Source: Morella rubra
Taxonomy: Eukaryota; Streptophyta; Magnoliopsida; Fagales; Myricaceae
DNA length: 64,000 nt
Assembly: GCA_003952965.2 (NCBI GenBank)
Contig: RXIC02000048.1
Location: 186,001 to 250,000 of the forward strand
Reading direction: 5' to 3'
The translations under genes were made by a program, and so were the position numbers. The notes beneath the pieces were generated by a model that saw only the letters and a program-made list of their open reading frames with translations, did not search any database and was not told where the DNA came from. Below are positions 51,537 through 63,442 of the stretch, in pieces. Numbering within the stretch: the first letter of the stretch is position 1; the number at the start of each line of letters is the position of its first letter.

Positions 51537-51985
51537 ATGGATTCATTTACCACTTCATACCCTAAACTATTACCTCTGAGACATTTGACCCCTCACCGAT
51601 CTACTTACTGCACACTACTGTGAACATATGATTTTGTTAAACTAAATTAGGAATTGCGCAAAAAATGAACCTGCGTTGTAATTTTCCCTTTTTAGACTAG
51701 AAAATGGTTTTTTTCATTTCTATTCTATTTTTATTATTATTTTGATTGTCTTTTTGTTCACCTTTTGGTTTCTTATTATTGTCTGCTAGTTTAATTTAAT
51801 TATTTTCTAGTCTAAAGAAGATAGATACAATGCGTATGTTATCCAATTCTCGTTTCAATTTAGTGAAAATACATATGTAAAAAGTGCAATATGTAAGCAA
51901 TTGATAGCTTAAGGGTGAAGAGCCTTGAAATTGATAATTTAAAATGTAAAGTATGAATAACCTCATACTCCATGAAAAATTGTAT
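51537..51985. mobile_element. Possible MITE with nested inverted repeat
   Basis: The ends weakly mirror each other (CTTCATACCCTAAACTATTA against an inverted TTCATACTTTACATTTTAAA). Inside, TTTAGACTAGAAAAT near 51694 is inverted near 51803. Borders are uncertain. Confidence 0.3.
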
Positions 51986-54500
51986 CTAACCCATATCCAT
52001 TCTGAAAAATTGTAATTATTTGTTATGATGCTGGGATCTGCCCAAAACAGAACAGATTCTTCCACTTGTCATGTGGATCTGCATTGTACTCTTGGGCTCA
52101 AAAGAAAGACACATTTCCCTTATCATAAACAAAAGAATAGTAAGAATAGTGATGCATTGGGTGCAAGGTGCACAAGGCAGAGCCACTGTTGGCAAAATTT
52201 TAATTTCTTGGGACAAATGTCTGTGTTCAGTGAGCCTTCCCCACCTTGTCGGAAACAAGCCTCCAGAAACGCAGGGAAGAAGGCGCGGCTACATCCCATT
52301 ATTGTACGATCTAATATTTTTTTTTTCCCCTCTTTTTATCATCTTCTTATTTTCTTCAAAATATCTTTGGTTGTGGTTGTTTCATTAGAAGATGAACAGG
52401 AAATGTCTGCAAAAGGATTACTGACTTTCCTTGCATGCTTCAATATTGGGAATCACAATCAAGCACATGTATCCCTGCTGTACTGAAGGAAGTCCCGACA
52501 GCCTTCTTTTCCCCTTTCATGTAAACAAAAGAGAAGATTCCAGGAAAGAAAAAAACGACGACATATCTCTGTCATACAACATCTTTTATTTATAAAAGGA
52601 CATGTGAAATAAACTACGATATCCCGGAAATCTTATCAATCAAATGATTGAGGGATATTCTTTTAATTGAGCTAGAAATTACTACGTGGGGGTTGATATG
52701 TTCATATGCAAGGAAACACAGGTGCCATAAATCGATGGTCCAGATTATATATGAGCAAATCATGGATTAACAAATAAATAAAAATATAAATAATTTCTTT
52801 TTAGAAAACATCTGACCATAGATTTTGTAGCCCTTTTGAATTGGTGATAGAACATCCCTACCATGATCGAGAGAAACCAATCAACTATAGTTTTAGGGTA
52901 ATGAGTACTCCTTCCTAATAGGATCGACCAACCATCAAATTTTCCTCTTGATTTTCTCATTAGAATTTTTCCTTTTTAAAGCACCCTGCCATCCAAGGAA
53001 ACATTTTTGTGTTTTTTCTAACAAAATTATGAAAAACTAAAATTTTCTTCAATTTTCTATCTAAATTGTACTGTGCAATTCAGAGAGCGATAAACATAAT
53101 ATGTGTATTCTATCAAAAAGTTCATGTTACCTAAAACTTTATATGGATAACATTAAATAGTGTAGGGCTCACTTATTGTTTCCAACTCTCTCTAAATTAT
53201 ACTATGGAATTCAAGTAGTAAATTGTAGAGAATTCTAATCTGTATTATCAAGTTCACAAGGAAATGCTCTTGATCGGACACATTATCTTGGAGTTGGATT
53301 CTTAAGATAAGTGCATTTCCCCCTTTTTCTTTTTTAAAGATAATAACTGGATGAGTTTAATTTTTTGATTAAAAATATTTTGGAGGGTGCTTCCCTGCCA
53401 TTTTGATGCTCTCTTTTTCTCTTGAATAGTGATTGTTTACCCTTTATGAGGACCCTCTGATCATCCTCCCTAATCTTCTGTTTGGATACTGTTGTCTCCC
53501 ACCACAGAAAGGTTGTTAATTTCTACCACACCATTGACCAATACTGGCTCTATGGTTACACCTAATTCGCCTTTAAATCTTTCTCGATCCAAATCAGACT
53601 CCTAGCTTACGTCTTCTGATCATCATCTGTTGGTTGGGTTAAAAAAGAAAAGAACAACATGCCACTTGTGCTCTGCATACAGCAAGTCAACCAATTAAAT
53701 AGCAACGCGTAGTATTCATTAGCACTAATATTTCTTCATTAGATTTTTACCTTACTTGTGCCTTTATAAATGTTCCCTGGCTTAGCCTATATTAGGGTTT
53801 ACGTCTCCATACCCTTCTATTCTATCAATTATTGGTTGGTCTTACTTTTTTTTGTCTGATCAGTTGGTATATATTTTTTGGTTTCAACTATTCAGGTAAG
53901 ATTTGTGGCTAATTTTAAGTTTTAATTTCATAAGAAATTAACGACGTCAATGGCTAACAAAAAAAAAAAAAAAAAAAACCAAAAATACAATAGTTTTCTC
54001 CACCTCATGATGGACGCTAAAGATGATGCCTACAATTTTTGAAGAGTTTTTAAGATATACTAAAAAATGCAATCACTGAAGGAGCTTAATTAAAAGCACT
54101 TTAATAGGTCCACAAAAGGTAAAGTGGACATTCCCACAACTGTCTAATCAAGCTTTATATTTTTTTTTTTTTTTGTAAATCAAGCTTTATATTCGAAAAG
54201 TGATGAAAATTTTATTAACCCTGGTTTAGGGTTCCTACCAAAAGGTATCCATAAGTGGTTGAAATGGTACCCACTTAGAGATTCTCATCTTGTTGGTTTG
54301 TGTACGTTTCTATATATTAATCAAGAGAGCAGAATCTAGATCATGAGCAGGGAGTTTAAGCGGTGAATCTGAGTTTTGATAAGTATCTCGTAAAATGTAG
54401 ATTAAATTTTTTTAAAATTCGATCGATAATCAAAGCTACAATTTATTGTTGTTCGTAATTGTTCGTTCTATGGGACGAGAGATCAAGTAATGTGATGAAA
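51986..54500. other. Gene-poor stretch
   Basis: No coding homology recognised. Around 53760 a TATA-like TTTATAAA precedes CTGGCTTAGCC, which could be a core promoter, but no gene follows that I can support. Confidence 0.35.
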
Positions 54501-54501
54501 T

Positions 54502-54548
54502 TGTTTTGTTTTATTATCTATCATCGTAATAGATAATAAAACAAAACA
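54502..54548. repeat. Perfect 20-bp hairpin
   Basis: TGTTTTGTTTTATTATCTAT (54502-54521) and its exact complement (54529-54548) flank a 7-base loop. The arms are AT-rich. Confidence 0.85.
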
Positions 54549-54759
54549 GCTCATTCATTAACAATCAAGGAGGTTCAAAGACTTCAGTTACACGTTCTAA
54601 AGAGCTAGTTAGACCCTCCATAGAGACAATGGGTTAACAAGCACACGGCTCATTGCCATGTCTACTTGTATTCAATTGAATTACCGCGAGTTTTTATATT
54701 CAAGTGGGTCGATTAGGTAATGATTCTAGTCCACGTTCTAAAGAGAGTGGCGCTTCCCT

Positions 54760-55470
54760 CTCTCTAGAACCTTCTTCAAACCCAAGCCCTAGTTTCTCTT
54801 TCTCCCTTGTTTTACGGCACCTCTCTCCCTTTCTTGTTCAATCCTTTTTCTTCTTTCCCTCCCTCTCCTTGTCTCTTTTTGCTCAAAATCTTGAAGGTTA
54901 GGTCCCGGTGTTTTTATGCATCACCTGCTACATATAGCCTACCCAGACGCCTTCTGCTTCTTCAAGCGAGCTCAGCCGTTCCTATCCAGCCTCCTTTTGG
55001 AGATGCGTGGTGCCCCACACGCCCATTTGTGTTCTCATTTTTCCGACCTGTTCTTGGCGGCTTTCTAGCGGTGTGTGGGCCATCAGCGTTTGGACTCTCC
55101 ACTCGTCTGTGGTGGTTAGCTAATTTTAGGTTTTGGCTTTAGTTTTTTTTGGTTGTGTTGGCTTTGTATGGCCCTTGTTTGTTTCTTTTTCCTTGATGTA
55201 TCCAGCTTCGGCTTTTCTGATCCCTTATGGATCTTTTATGGCCCTTCGTTGGGGCTTGCTGTGTCTAGGTTATGGCGCTGTATCTACTGACTAGTCTAGG
55301 TTCTGGTAGCTTTGTCTACCGCTTCCGGCTCCTGCTCCTATTGCCTAGCATAAAGTATATAGTGGTTTATTCGATCTCCTTTAGAATCCCGTCGGTTTAT
55401 TTTCGACCTGGACGTAGCTTGCTTCGGTTTCATTTTATGATATGTGACTTAAAATAAAATAAAAAACTGC
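54760..55470 (+). other. Pyrimidine-rich, GC-richer segment ending in an A-rich tract
   Basis: Composition differs sharply from the flanks. It starts CT-rich (CCCTAGTTTCTCTTTCTCCC), has no long open frame, and ends in an AAAATAAAATAAAAAA tract near 55452. It could be a retroposed 5'-leader-like sequence, a LINE fragment outside the coding part, or an old gene leader. No family was recognised. Confidence 0.3.
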
Positions 55471-57450
55471 TGTGAGCTTTTGGTTCGAGGAGATGGAATC
55501 ACTACAGGTGAGCAGAAACTGATATGCTCTTGGCACTTCAAGTGCTCAACACCTCACCACAATTGGGTATGCTAGAACATCAGGCTGAAGATCCGTTTAC
55601 TAGAAGCTTAATCTAATTAGCGGCCTGTTAAAACATAATCTATTATGTTTCTGATCAGTCGTACGTTTTAGGGTAATCATATTATAATGACTTCCCAAAT
55701 ATAGTCCATTCAGTACTGCACCCCCGGCTCCCACCCCTCTGCAATGTTGACATTTCCTAGCTAGCTCAAAGCGTCTTCTTTTTTGGCTTTAGGAGGTAAG
55801 CAAATGGCATTCCTAAACCTGCCTTTTGCCTTTGTAGGCACGTCCCACGTTTAGATTATAGCAGCATTCGCCACACTTTTGCCAGATTATCTGCAAATGA
55901 CTGAAATGGTTTAGTTGTATCCCACTTCCATATTAAAAAAAAAAAAAGAATCTGATTGTCACGTCTATACCACTTTGAAATATTAGATATTGGGCTAATG
56001 GCCAAATTAAGTAGCATTGAGTCTTTCATTCAATTGCTCAAAGGATCAATGCTAGCTAAAGGCACAAAAGAGTTCTCTGTTCAGCACGCAACTGTTTTCT
56101 ATTTGTGTCGAAGTCAGAGGCTTTACGTTCTTGTTTCTCTAATGCTCCCCCACTAGTTCCTGATTATTTTATTTTTTATTTTTTTCTGTCAGCTTCCTCG
56201 TTTTATTCTTGCGAGCGCACTTGAATTTAAATATTGGAAGGTAGAAAAGGGGAAAAAAGGCTGGAGAATGGTATACGATCCTCCCAAGAAGAATTGAGGC
56301 ATTGAATCTTTGTTCCCATTCCCGGAGAAGTGAAAAACCAAACAACACTATAACTTTGATTGTATGGTTAATAAGATTTCGTTGAGTAAATGGATTTCTA
56401 TAAGAACATATATCACCACTCCAGTCGCGGCTTCAGAAGGATCAAGGCTACAGCATTGCCAGAACAAGAAAACCAACTGCAAAAGAAACAGGCACCACCA
56501 CGTACTAAACCAGTTACAAGTGATCCACAGCAGCTGGGAGATCTACATAAATACATAACCAACGAAGCAGCAGAACGCCAGAGCCATGTAGGATTGGAGA
56601 ATGTATGAGGACTAGCAGTGGGACGTCCAGTTAGTAAATGGAAATGCAGTCTTTATGCTTTCTCTGATGTATGCGCTTTCCCCGTCTGCTATGAAAATTA
56701 CTCGAAAAACTAGGTCCCTCTTTGAACCAAGACTCGTTTTGACTTGCAGGCCAGATTCTTGGAAAACAGGCCGAGAAACTCAAAGGTGGTTTTGGTTAAT
56801 GTTGGTTGTGTCTGCATTAATTGTTTCCTGAGAAAGTTAAATGAGACTTTAACCAAGAAATAGATGCCCTGTTTTTGGCATCTCTAAGCTGTTAAAATAA
56901 GTACTTTGGAATCAAGCTCTGTTGCTTGCCCCAAAGCTCTATTCCCCTGCAATTTTTTAACGATCCTTGATATATTTTGTAAGACAGCATCGGAATTATC
57001 AGCGCTTTTTTTTTTTTTTTCAAAAAACGTCGGTAAAGATTAATCATCTAATTAGGGATTTCATCTAAGGGATTTAGCAGCGATTTTAAAACGCTGCTAC
57101 AAACATATTTACGTACGTTTTTAAATAAATGCCTTTTCAGCATTTTTTTTGGGACTTCCACGGTTCACCAGCATTTTGCGACCCCTGCTAAAGGTAACTC
57201 TTTTTTTTTTTTTTTTTAGTGCCATTAAATGGTAGCGTGACAAAACAATGTTACCGTTGGGGGAGTACTCTTCGTTGAGGCTGGTCGTTCGTATAAGCAA
57301 AGGGACACTAATCGAACTTAATAATTGAAGCACAATGCCCCCACAAAAAACGTTCCTAATGGAAGCCGAATGCCCACAAAACACGTGACAGATTTATAAG
57401 AAAATTTTTCATTAATAACGTATATATATAGGGCTTATACAGACCAACTT

Positions 57451-57485
<35 letters not shown>

Positions 57486-58444
57486 CAGTATGCTTTCGAA
57501 AAAGTGAAAGATCAGATGAGATTGATGATCAAATTTTTAATGCCTTAGGTGCCTCGAGCATTCTAGCCTAACTAATCTGATAGCAATCTAATATATATTT
57601 CTGTGCCACTATAATTAAAAATTCGGCAACATAAGTGTAAAGGCTAGAAATGCTAGCTGTATAGTATATATGACCTTCCTAAATATTCGAGTGCACCCTC
57701 GGCTATCATAGGTTACTTTTTTGGAGTGTTTAATGTAACCACAGATGCGTTTACTGACGGCTAAAGAATGTCGTATTAATTCTATATGCATGCGGCCAAA
57801 TGGGGAAGTCTTCTACAAAAAAGTTGCGAAACGTTTCTCCATCTTACCTAAAAAGGAGTGCTGCACAGCCTGCATCGCCCTCTTCATGTAGGAATCTAGC
57901 CTTAAAGTATATTTAGTTTTTTTTTTTTTTAATAAACTACTAGTTTGAGTAGCAATATAATATAAAAAGTAAGCTTGTAGTTTTTCGTCTAGAAAGTTCT
58001 ACCCTATTAGGCACCATTCATTTTTTTTTAATGTGATGGGATAAGAAAAAGCATGATTCCATTGCATCAAACCCCAAGTTAGAAGCCGTTTATGTATACT
58101 ATAATTTTTACCTCTATTTTGTCTGAAGTGAGGACTTTTGAAGTTGAGACGACGACGTAACATGCAGCACCCAATTTGGCTATTAGCAATTGCCTTTTCA
58201 TTCTTAAAAAATTTTCCACAATTACTCTAACTTAAGTCAAACTTAATTGAAAATTACACCAGTTACTCGATATGACCACCACCATCACTATCCTATAATT
58301 CCCACCTTACCACTATCATATCTTTTTTGCTACCGACTTTTGAAATACCCCATAGGTTGTTTCATGTTCCTCATGCGTAGAATGTTATAGTATTGGGGAG
58401 ATTAGCACCTTTGGGAGTCTTCTGGTGGGTAATAATATAACATG
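55471..58444. other. Gene-poor stretch with simple repeats
   Basis: No gene recognised. A (TA)n microsatellite lies at 57452-57482. Poly-T runs near 57007 and 57200 sit in a region with GCGAC and AGCAGCG motifs (57000-57250) reminiscent of CACTA subterminal repeats. Confidence 0.4.
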
Positions 58445-58771
58445 CACTAAAAGAGATTTTCCCTTTAACTACGAATTTATCAGCAACGAAATTAATTTCG
58501 TAGTTAAAACTGTATTTTTACAACATAAATATTGTTTTGTCGCTATAGACTTAATTAGCGACAACTTTATCAACGACTACTCAATTTTATCGCTAAAGGA
58601 CAGTTTTAGCGACGGCTTTATCAGCGACTATTCAATTTTGTCGCTAAAAATATTTTTTTTGCGACAAATAATATATTTGTCGCGCTAAAAGTGTTATCGT
58701 AACAAAACAATTGTGTCGCTAAAATAGGTCTCGATAGGAGCTGAAATTTTCAGCATCGCGCGCGGCCTTGC

Positions 58772-59901
58772 TGAAAGGGTCCTCAGTGATGACATGGGCC
58801 GTAATAGTCACGCATGGGAGGATAGGTGCCAAGATGAGGCGGCATTGGCACCCATGACACGCCCACCGCGCGCGCAGCAAGAGCACCACAGCCATGCCAT
58901 GGCATTAGTGCGCGCGCGCAAGCTCAGCGCACAAGCAACCACAAGCATGGCACCCCAACAACACCCATGCCTGGCATGCCAGCCAGCCAGCCACAGACAT
59001 GCCATGACAGCCCATGGCCTTGCCATGACACGGTGCCATAGCAAGTCCTTGGCCACCAGCCAAGCCAAGCAAGCAGCGGGCTAACAGACAAAGGAGTGCC
59101 ACTACACCAGATGGCCACCACCAGTGGCGAGCACCACCACCCCTACCGGTGCTAGGTGGGGAAAGGAAAAGGAAGAGCCATAGAGTTGAAGGAGCACCAC
59201 CACCCATGGAGGTGCAAGCGGCGGCGGCGGGCACGGCGAGATCGGCAAGATCCACGAGGTATCTTAGGGATTAGTTTCCTTTCTTGTTGAGATTGAATAA
59301 ATCATATCTTCTAGATTTAGGGATCCTTTCCTAAACTCTAGAAGATTTTGTTTCTTGGTTGATTCTACTTGATTGAAGGGATTGATTCCTAAAGATCGGT
59401 GATTTGATTTAGAATTGATTTAATTGTGATTGTGATTTGATTTCATTAGGGTTTGTAAGCACCTAAGGATGTCTTATATAAACACCTAGGTGCATTAGAG
59501 TTATTCATTCAGAATATTGAATAGTAGAGTCTTGGAGAGCCTGAGTGCTTTTGAGAGAGTTTTGGCCAAGCATAGGCACGTGTATGCTAAGTCGGTTTCA
59601 AGGCTAATAACCTTGTTACTTGGGATTCATTCTAGGCTAATAACCTAGTTTGGGTACCCGTTCTTGGGCTAATTAACCCTTGATCGGGATTGTTCTTGTG
59701 TTCTTGGGCTAACTAACCCTTAACCACGTTCTTTGTTCTTCATAATAATATCTTGAGTGTTCTTCATTTGTGTGCTTAGATCCTATATTTTAGCTCGTGT
59801 GTTGCCAAGAACGGTTTAGGAGGATCGATTGGGGTGATCGCGTTCGAATCAATTGGCGAGAGTTGGCGTTGTTAAGGCGGCCTAGACCGGGGTCCCTAAC
59901 A
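58772..59901 (+). mobile_element. Solo LTR of the chromovirus family nested in the CACTA element
   Basis: It starts TGAAAGGGTCC, ends GGGGTCCCTAACA, and is flanked by CTTGC on both sides (58767-58771 and 59902-59906), a perfect 5-bp target duplication. Sequence matches the 3' LTR at 47370-48154 in opposite orientation. A TATA-like TTATATAAA lies near 59472. No internal coding part remains, so it is a fossil left by LTR-LTR recombination. It is younger than the CACTA insertion it sits in. Confidence 0.85.
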
Positions 59902-60008
59902 CTTGCGCGCGGGACGTGAGCGACAAGCGCTGGAATGTCCAGCACCGCGCGCGAAATCTTGCGCGCGGGACGCGCGCGCAGGGGCGCTGGAAATTCCAGC
60001 TCCCCCGT
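59902..60008. repeat. CG-rich two-unit tandem repeat in the CACTA element
   Basis: CTTGCGCGCGGGAC at 59902 recurs about 56 bp later, each unit continuing into GCGCTGGAA(A/T)(G/T)TCCAGC, itself an inverted repeat. Related sequence lies at 58739-58771 before the inserted LTR. Confidence 0.65.
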
Positions 60009-60012
60009 GTGC

Positions 60013-60053
60013 TATATCTCTAAGTCGCGCAAGCCGCGCGACTTAGAGATATA
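60013..60053. repeat. Perfect 18-bp hairpin in the CACTA element
   Basis: TATATCTCTAAGTCGCGC (60013-60030) and its exact complement (60036-60053) surround a 5-base loop. Confidence 0.85.
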
Positions 60054-60148
60054 AATCATTACAAGTGCGGCTTTGAATGATTTATATATTATTAATTAAA
60101 TAATATTATTTTTTATTTTTATATATTTATTATGATATTAAAAAAATT

Positions 60149-60340
60149 AAAACATATAATTCAAAAAATACGTAGAAAATGGTTTCATAAATATAAAAAT
60201 TATAAAAATAGATAAAATATCAACTAATTTTTACTTTATCTATTTTTATAATATAGAAAATGGTTTCATATTTTATCCATTTTTATAATTTTTTATATTT
60301 ATGAAACTATTTTCTACTTATTTTTTGAATTATATATTTT
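60149..60340. repeat. Long AT-rich inverted repeat in the CACTA element
   Basis: The left arm at about 60149-60220 and right arm at about 60268-60340 are near-complementary over about 72 bp with a few mismatches (shared block GAAAATGGTTTCATAAATAT and its inverse). A further inverted fragment lies in the spacer. It would form a long hairpin if transcribed. Confidence 0.7.
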
Positions 60341-60469
60341 TCTGATTTTTTATAAATTATTTTTTGAATACCATAATAACTATAAATTAAAAGATACTAT
60401 AGAAAGGTATTTTCGTTGGTTTGTCAAGTAATAATTAATTGATGTTTCTTCATCAAGCTTCCAGATAAT

Positions 60470-61147
60470 TCCATTTACTTTGACGGCTGAGATATCTTCT
60501 CACCTCACATTTGATCTCCACCGTTGCTAGTCATTTAACCCTAACGCCTCTCATCTTCATCACAATACTCTTCTTCTTTTCTCTGTCTTGCACAGCGGCT
60601 ACGACAACTGCACAATTCTTTCTTCTCCTCACACAGCTGCTGCGAAAACTACAAAAATCTTCATATATTCTCTTCGTTTTGTGATTTTTTCGATAGATCT
60701 ATCTACAAAATACAGCTAACACTATCTGAGATTTAACTTTTTTTTTCTCACTCATTTTTTTCGCTTATGCAGGTGACCTGAAAAGCGAATATGCCTTTTT
60801 TCTCTCATGGATGAAAGCAATCGCCTTAAAGCCTCTATTTCTCCCACCTAGTCGGCAGCTAACTACATAAAAATATGCTTAGTAGGTTGGTCTTGTATTT
60901 ATTCTTAATACTATTTGAGTCAGTTTGTCAGAATCTAGTTGTTTTTATTTCTTTTCTGATTATTAATGATTTTTATTTTGTAGTTTATGTATTGAATGAG
61001 ACCGCACAATCTGGTTTAAGAAAGTTCAAGCTGAAAAGGAAAAGGAATGAGAGGATTAATTTACGGGGGAAGAGACCACTTTCGTTAGTGAAGATATTTG
61101 GAGAAAGTTTTCAAGCGCACAATGTTCTTGCTTTTTCGCTTTTGTAA
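60470..61147 (+). other. Gene-like segment inside the CACTA element
   Basis: 60540-60700 resembles a pyrimidine-rich plant leader. Acceptor-like sites follow (TTATGCAG/GTGACC near 60770; TTTTGTAG near 60980). An open frame at 60875-61147 ends with FKLKRKRNERINLRGKRPLS and a stop. No family recognised. It may be a captured host gene fragment; this is inference from splice-like signals and composition. Confidence 0.3.
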
Positions 61148-61246
61148 AGATCTGGTTTGTTAATATTTGTAGTCTTGTATTTTGTAAAGTACTCTGTACA
61201 AACACTTATCAAATTCAAATTTACCATGGTTTGTTAAACCTTAGTT

Positions 61247-61320
61247 TGTTTGCGAATTCAAATTCGAAGTTTATGTGGAACTTTAATCTGTTTGCGAATT
61301 CAAATTCGAAGTTTATGTGG
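61247..61320. repeat. 32-bp direct repeat, two units
   Basis: TGTTTGCGAATTCAAATTCG followed by AAGTTTATGTGG occurs at 61247 and 61289, period 42 bp. CGAATT and AATTCG form a short palindrome in each unit. Confidence 0.8.
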
Positions 61321-62324
61321 TTGTATCTAGACACCAGCGGCCCAATCTATTTTAAAGGACCACACGCAGTTGCTGCTGGAACAGTTCATCGACAGAAAAA
61401 AAATAGCAGCCACAAACGTCTTGCAACAACATAAAACCATGTCGTTAAAATGCAGGACCTATAATCATGGTCATTACCAACGGTTTAGGCTCAGATATGC
61501 GACGAATTAAATTTGTTGTTCTAAACTTTCTGCGACAGAAATGGAACCAGAGAGAGAGGTAACAGCGACAGAATGGGGTGCACTCTTCGCGACTTTAGTA
61601 TTCGTTGCTATTACCAAGTAAAAAGCGACTGAGAGTAAAATATGTTGCTAGATACATGTAGTAACGACGTAAAAGCGACAGGACTCCGACGGTTTTATAA
61701 TTGTCACCTGTAAGTTGCAGTGACAATAAATCGAGTTTTAGCGACATCTACGTAGCGCCGTTATACACCGATTTTCTTGTAGTGATGTAAGGATACACTT
61801 AACCTAAAAGTTTAAGCCTATAAGTTCAGACACAACTATAAATGTATATTAACCACCCACACTTGTGACCTCTTTTCAATATAGGATTGAGCTTGTTTAC
61901 ACTCTCATATGTACATATTCAATTGAACATATATATGTGTGTGTGTGTATGTGACATTTTCTCAATAAGATGAACCAAGTCATGTCAACAATGGCTGTGC
62001 TAGATCGTAAGAGAGAGTAGTGAGATATGATCAAATTCGAGCTGGTACTCTTTTGTTTGTAGTAGCAAGTAAGTACTACTTCTACCTATGTTCACTACTA
62101 GGAGTGTTTAATGAAGCCCATGGCTAGGAGTGTTTAATGGTGGTTTTGGTGCCGGTTTGGCCACAATAGGCACCAGCATCGTTAAACATGATGAGGAGAA
62201 TTTTCAACCGATACTAGCACTGGCATCAATTAGCTACAAAATCGGTCTTGCCGGTACCCGTTACCAGTCGGCTCCTGGGTGGGGGAGAGAGAGATTGCTG
62301 AGAAAGTGAGAGAGAGAGAGAGAA

Positions 62325-62345
62325 GGGGGGGGGGGGGGGGGGGGG
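62325..62345. repeat. Poly-G run of 21
   Basis: It directly follows a GA-repeat tract. Such a run can fold as a G-quadruplex, and its length is likely unreliable. Confidence 0.8.
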
Positions 62346-63424
62346 CAAGGGTAGGGGAGAAACAATTGGATACTTTTTTGAACGGCCCTACCCACGGCTT
62401 CTCAGGTTGTTCCTGATTAGAGTGTTCTATGTATTAAAAAAGATAAACTATGTTACTTAAACCAGTGGCCTCTTCTTCGTTCCATGGAAACTTGCTTTGC
62501 CTCACTTTAAAAAGCTTCATATTATTCTATCATTTCAGTACTGTCCATATAGAGTTACTACTTTTATCAAAAGTTAAGTTCCCCACTATCGAATTTCAAC
62601 TATCTTCGGTGAATTAGGTGCCTTGCATCATGCTTCGGACATGGATTCCGAATTGCATGGCTTTCTCTCTACAATCCGTCATACTCAAGGTATATGATAA
62701 TGGCCACAAGCGATGGTCTAAAACATTCCCGGCTTTAAAATGCTGCACAATTGGTCATTAACTATGACACTTCACTGTACTTCAGTATGTTTTTAAAAGT
62801 TGACTGCACTACAATATCCCTAGTAAGGCATCCGACAGCAGCTATACAAGTCGATCATAGGCTCAACTTGGGACTTTTCTAGGCATGCAGTTTCGCTGGC
62901 TAAGATTGATCATGGTCGGGCTAGCTAAAGTGCTAACGGAATATTGGGAGTTTGAAATTGTACTTTCCCCTCTATAGTTTAGCAACATTATTCTACTTTT
63001 TTTTTTTTTTTTTTAATTCGGTCGACTGTACAGTCCGTACCATGCTTGAGGCTATTTATCAAAATATACGCATCTACGTTCAGACTTCACAAATAGCTTT
63101 ATATAAATTAATTAATATTCTTAGTACGTACGTAGTTTATTCAGTGCCAAAGCAAAGCACTTCCCAGCTTGTTTCAGAAACTTGCATTAATTTCTATTGA
63201 ATTATTAACTAGATGCCAAATATGGCAAGGAGGAGATTTGCAGAGATCTAGCTATGCATGGGAGGCATTTTACGTACACCTCGGAATCTAATTCAAAGAA
63301 AGTTAGAATGAGGGAGGAGCGATGCAAATGAGGGTTAAATGGAAAAGGTTAATTGTACTTGGGCTTCCTCCAAGAGCCTCTGAGAAAATTTGCATTTGAG
63401 GCAGTAGCAAAATTTTCGCTCCTT

Positions 63425-63442
63425 CCCCCCCCCCCCCCCCCC
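63425..63442. repeat. Poly-C run of 18
   Basis: The minus strand is poly-G. It lies 1.1 kb from the poly-G run above, in opposite sense. Confidence 0.8.

Larger units (their letters stand above)
58445..61784. mobile_element. Non-autonomous CACTA (En/Spm) element with both ends and target duplication
   Basis: The left end reads CACTAAAAGAGATTTTCC. The right end, inverted, reads CACTACAAGAAAATCGG, the classic plant CACTA terminus. ATG at 58442-58444 and 61785-61787 is the expected 3-bp target duplication. Both subterminal zones are packed with GCGAC/GTCGC motifs in both orientations (58480-58730; 61480-61760), as in other plant CACTA elements. It spans 3340 bp, of which about 1135 bp is an inserted solo LTR and its duplicated target. 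No transposase (TNPD/TNPA) homology was seen. The interior at about 60470-61147 looks gene-derived. It would need transposase from another copy to move. Confidence 0.85.

Noticed and set aside
52025-52486. 153-codon open frame on the plus strand
   Set aside because: No domain, no splice context, low-complexity ending and a neighbouring overlapping frame; more likely chance.
53750-53880. TATA-like site followed by a possible leader, considered as a microRNA gene
   Set aside because: No known conserved plant miRNA sequence or matching foldback was seen downstream.
57000-57250. GCGAC and poly-T rich stretch considered as a second CACTA element
   Set aside because: No CACTA terminus or target duplication could be found on either side.
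58794-59255. Overlapping open frames on both strands in GC-rich sequence
   Set aside because: They lie within the solo LTR, rich in CATGGC and GCGCGC repeats. The high GC content removes stop codons, and no protein family fits.
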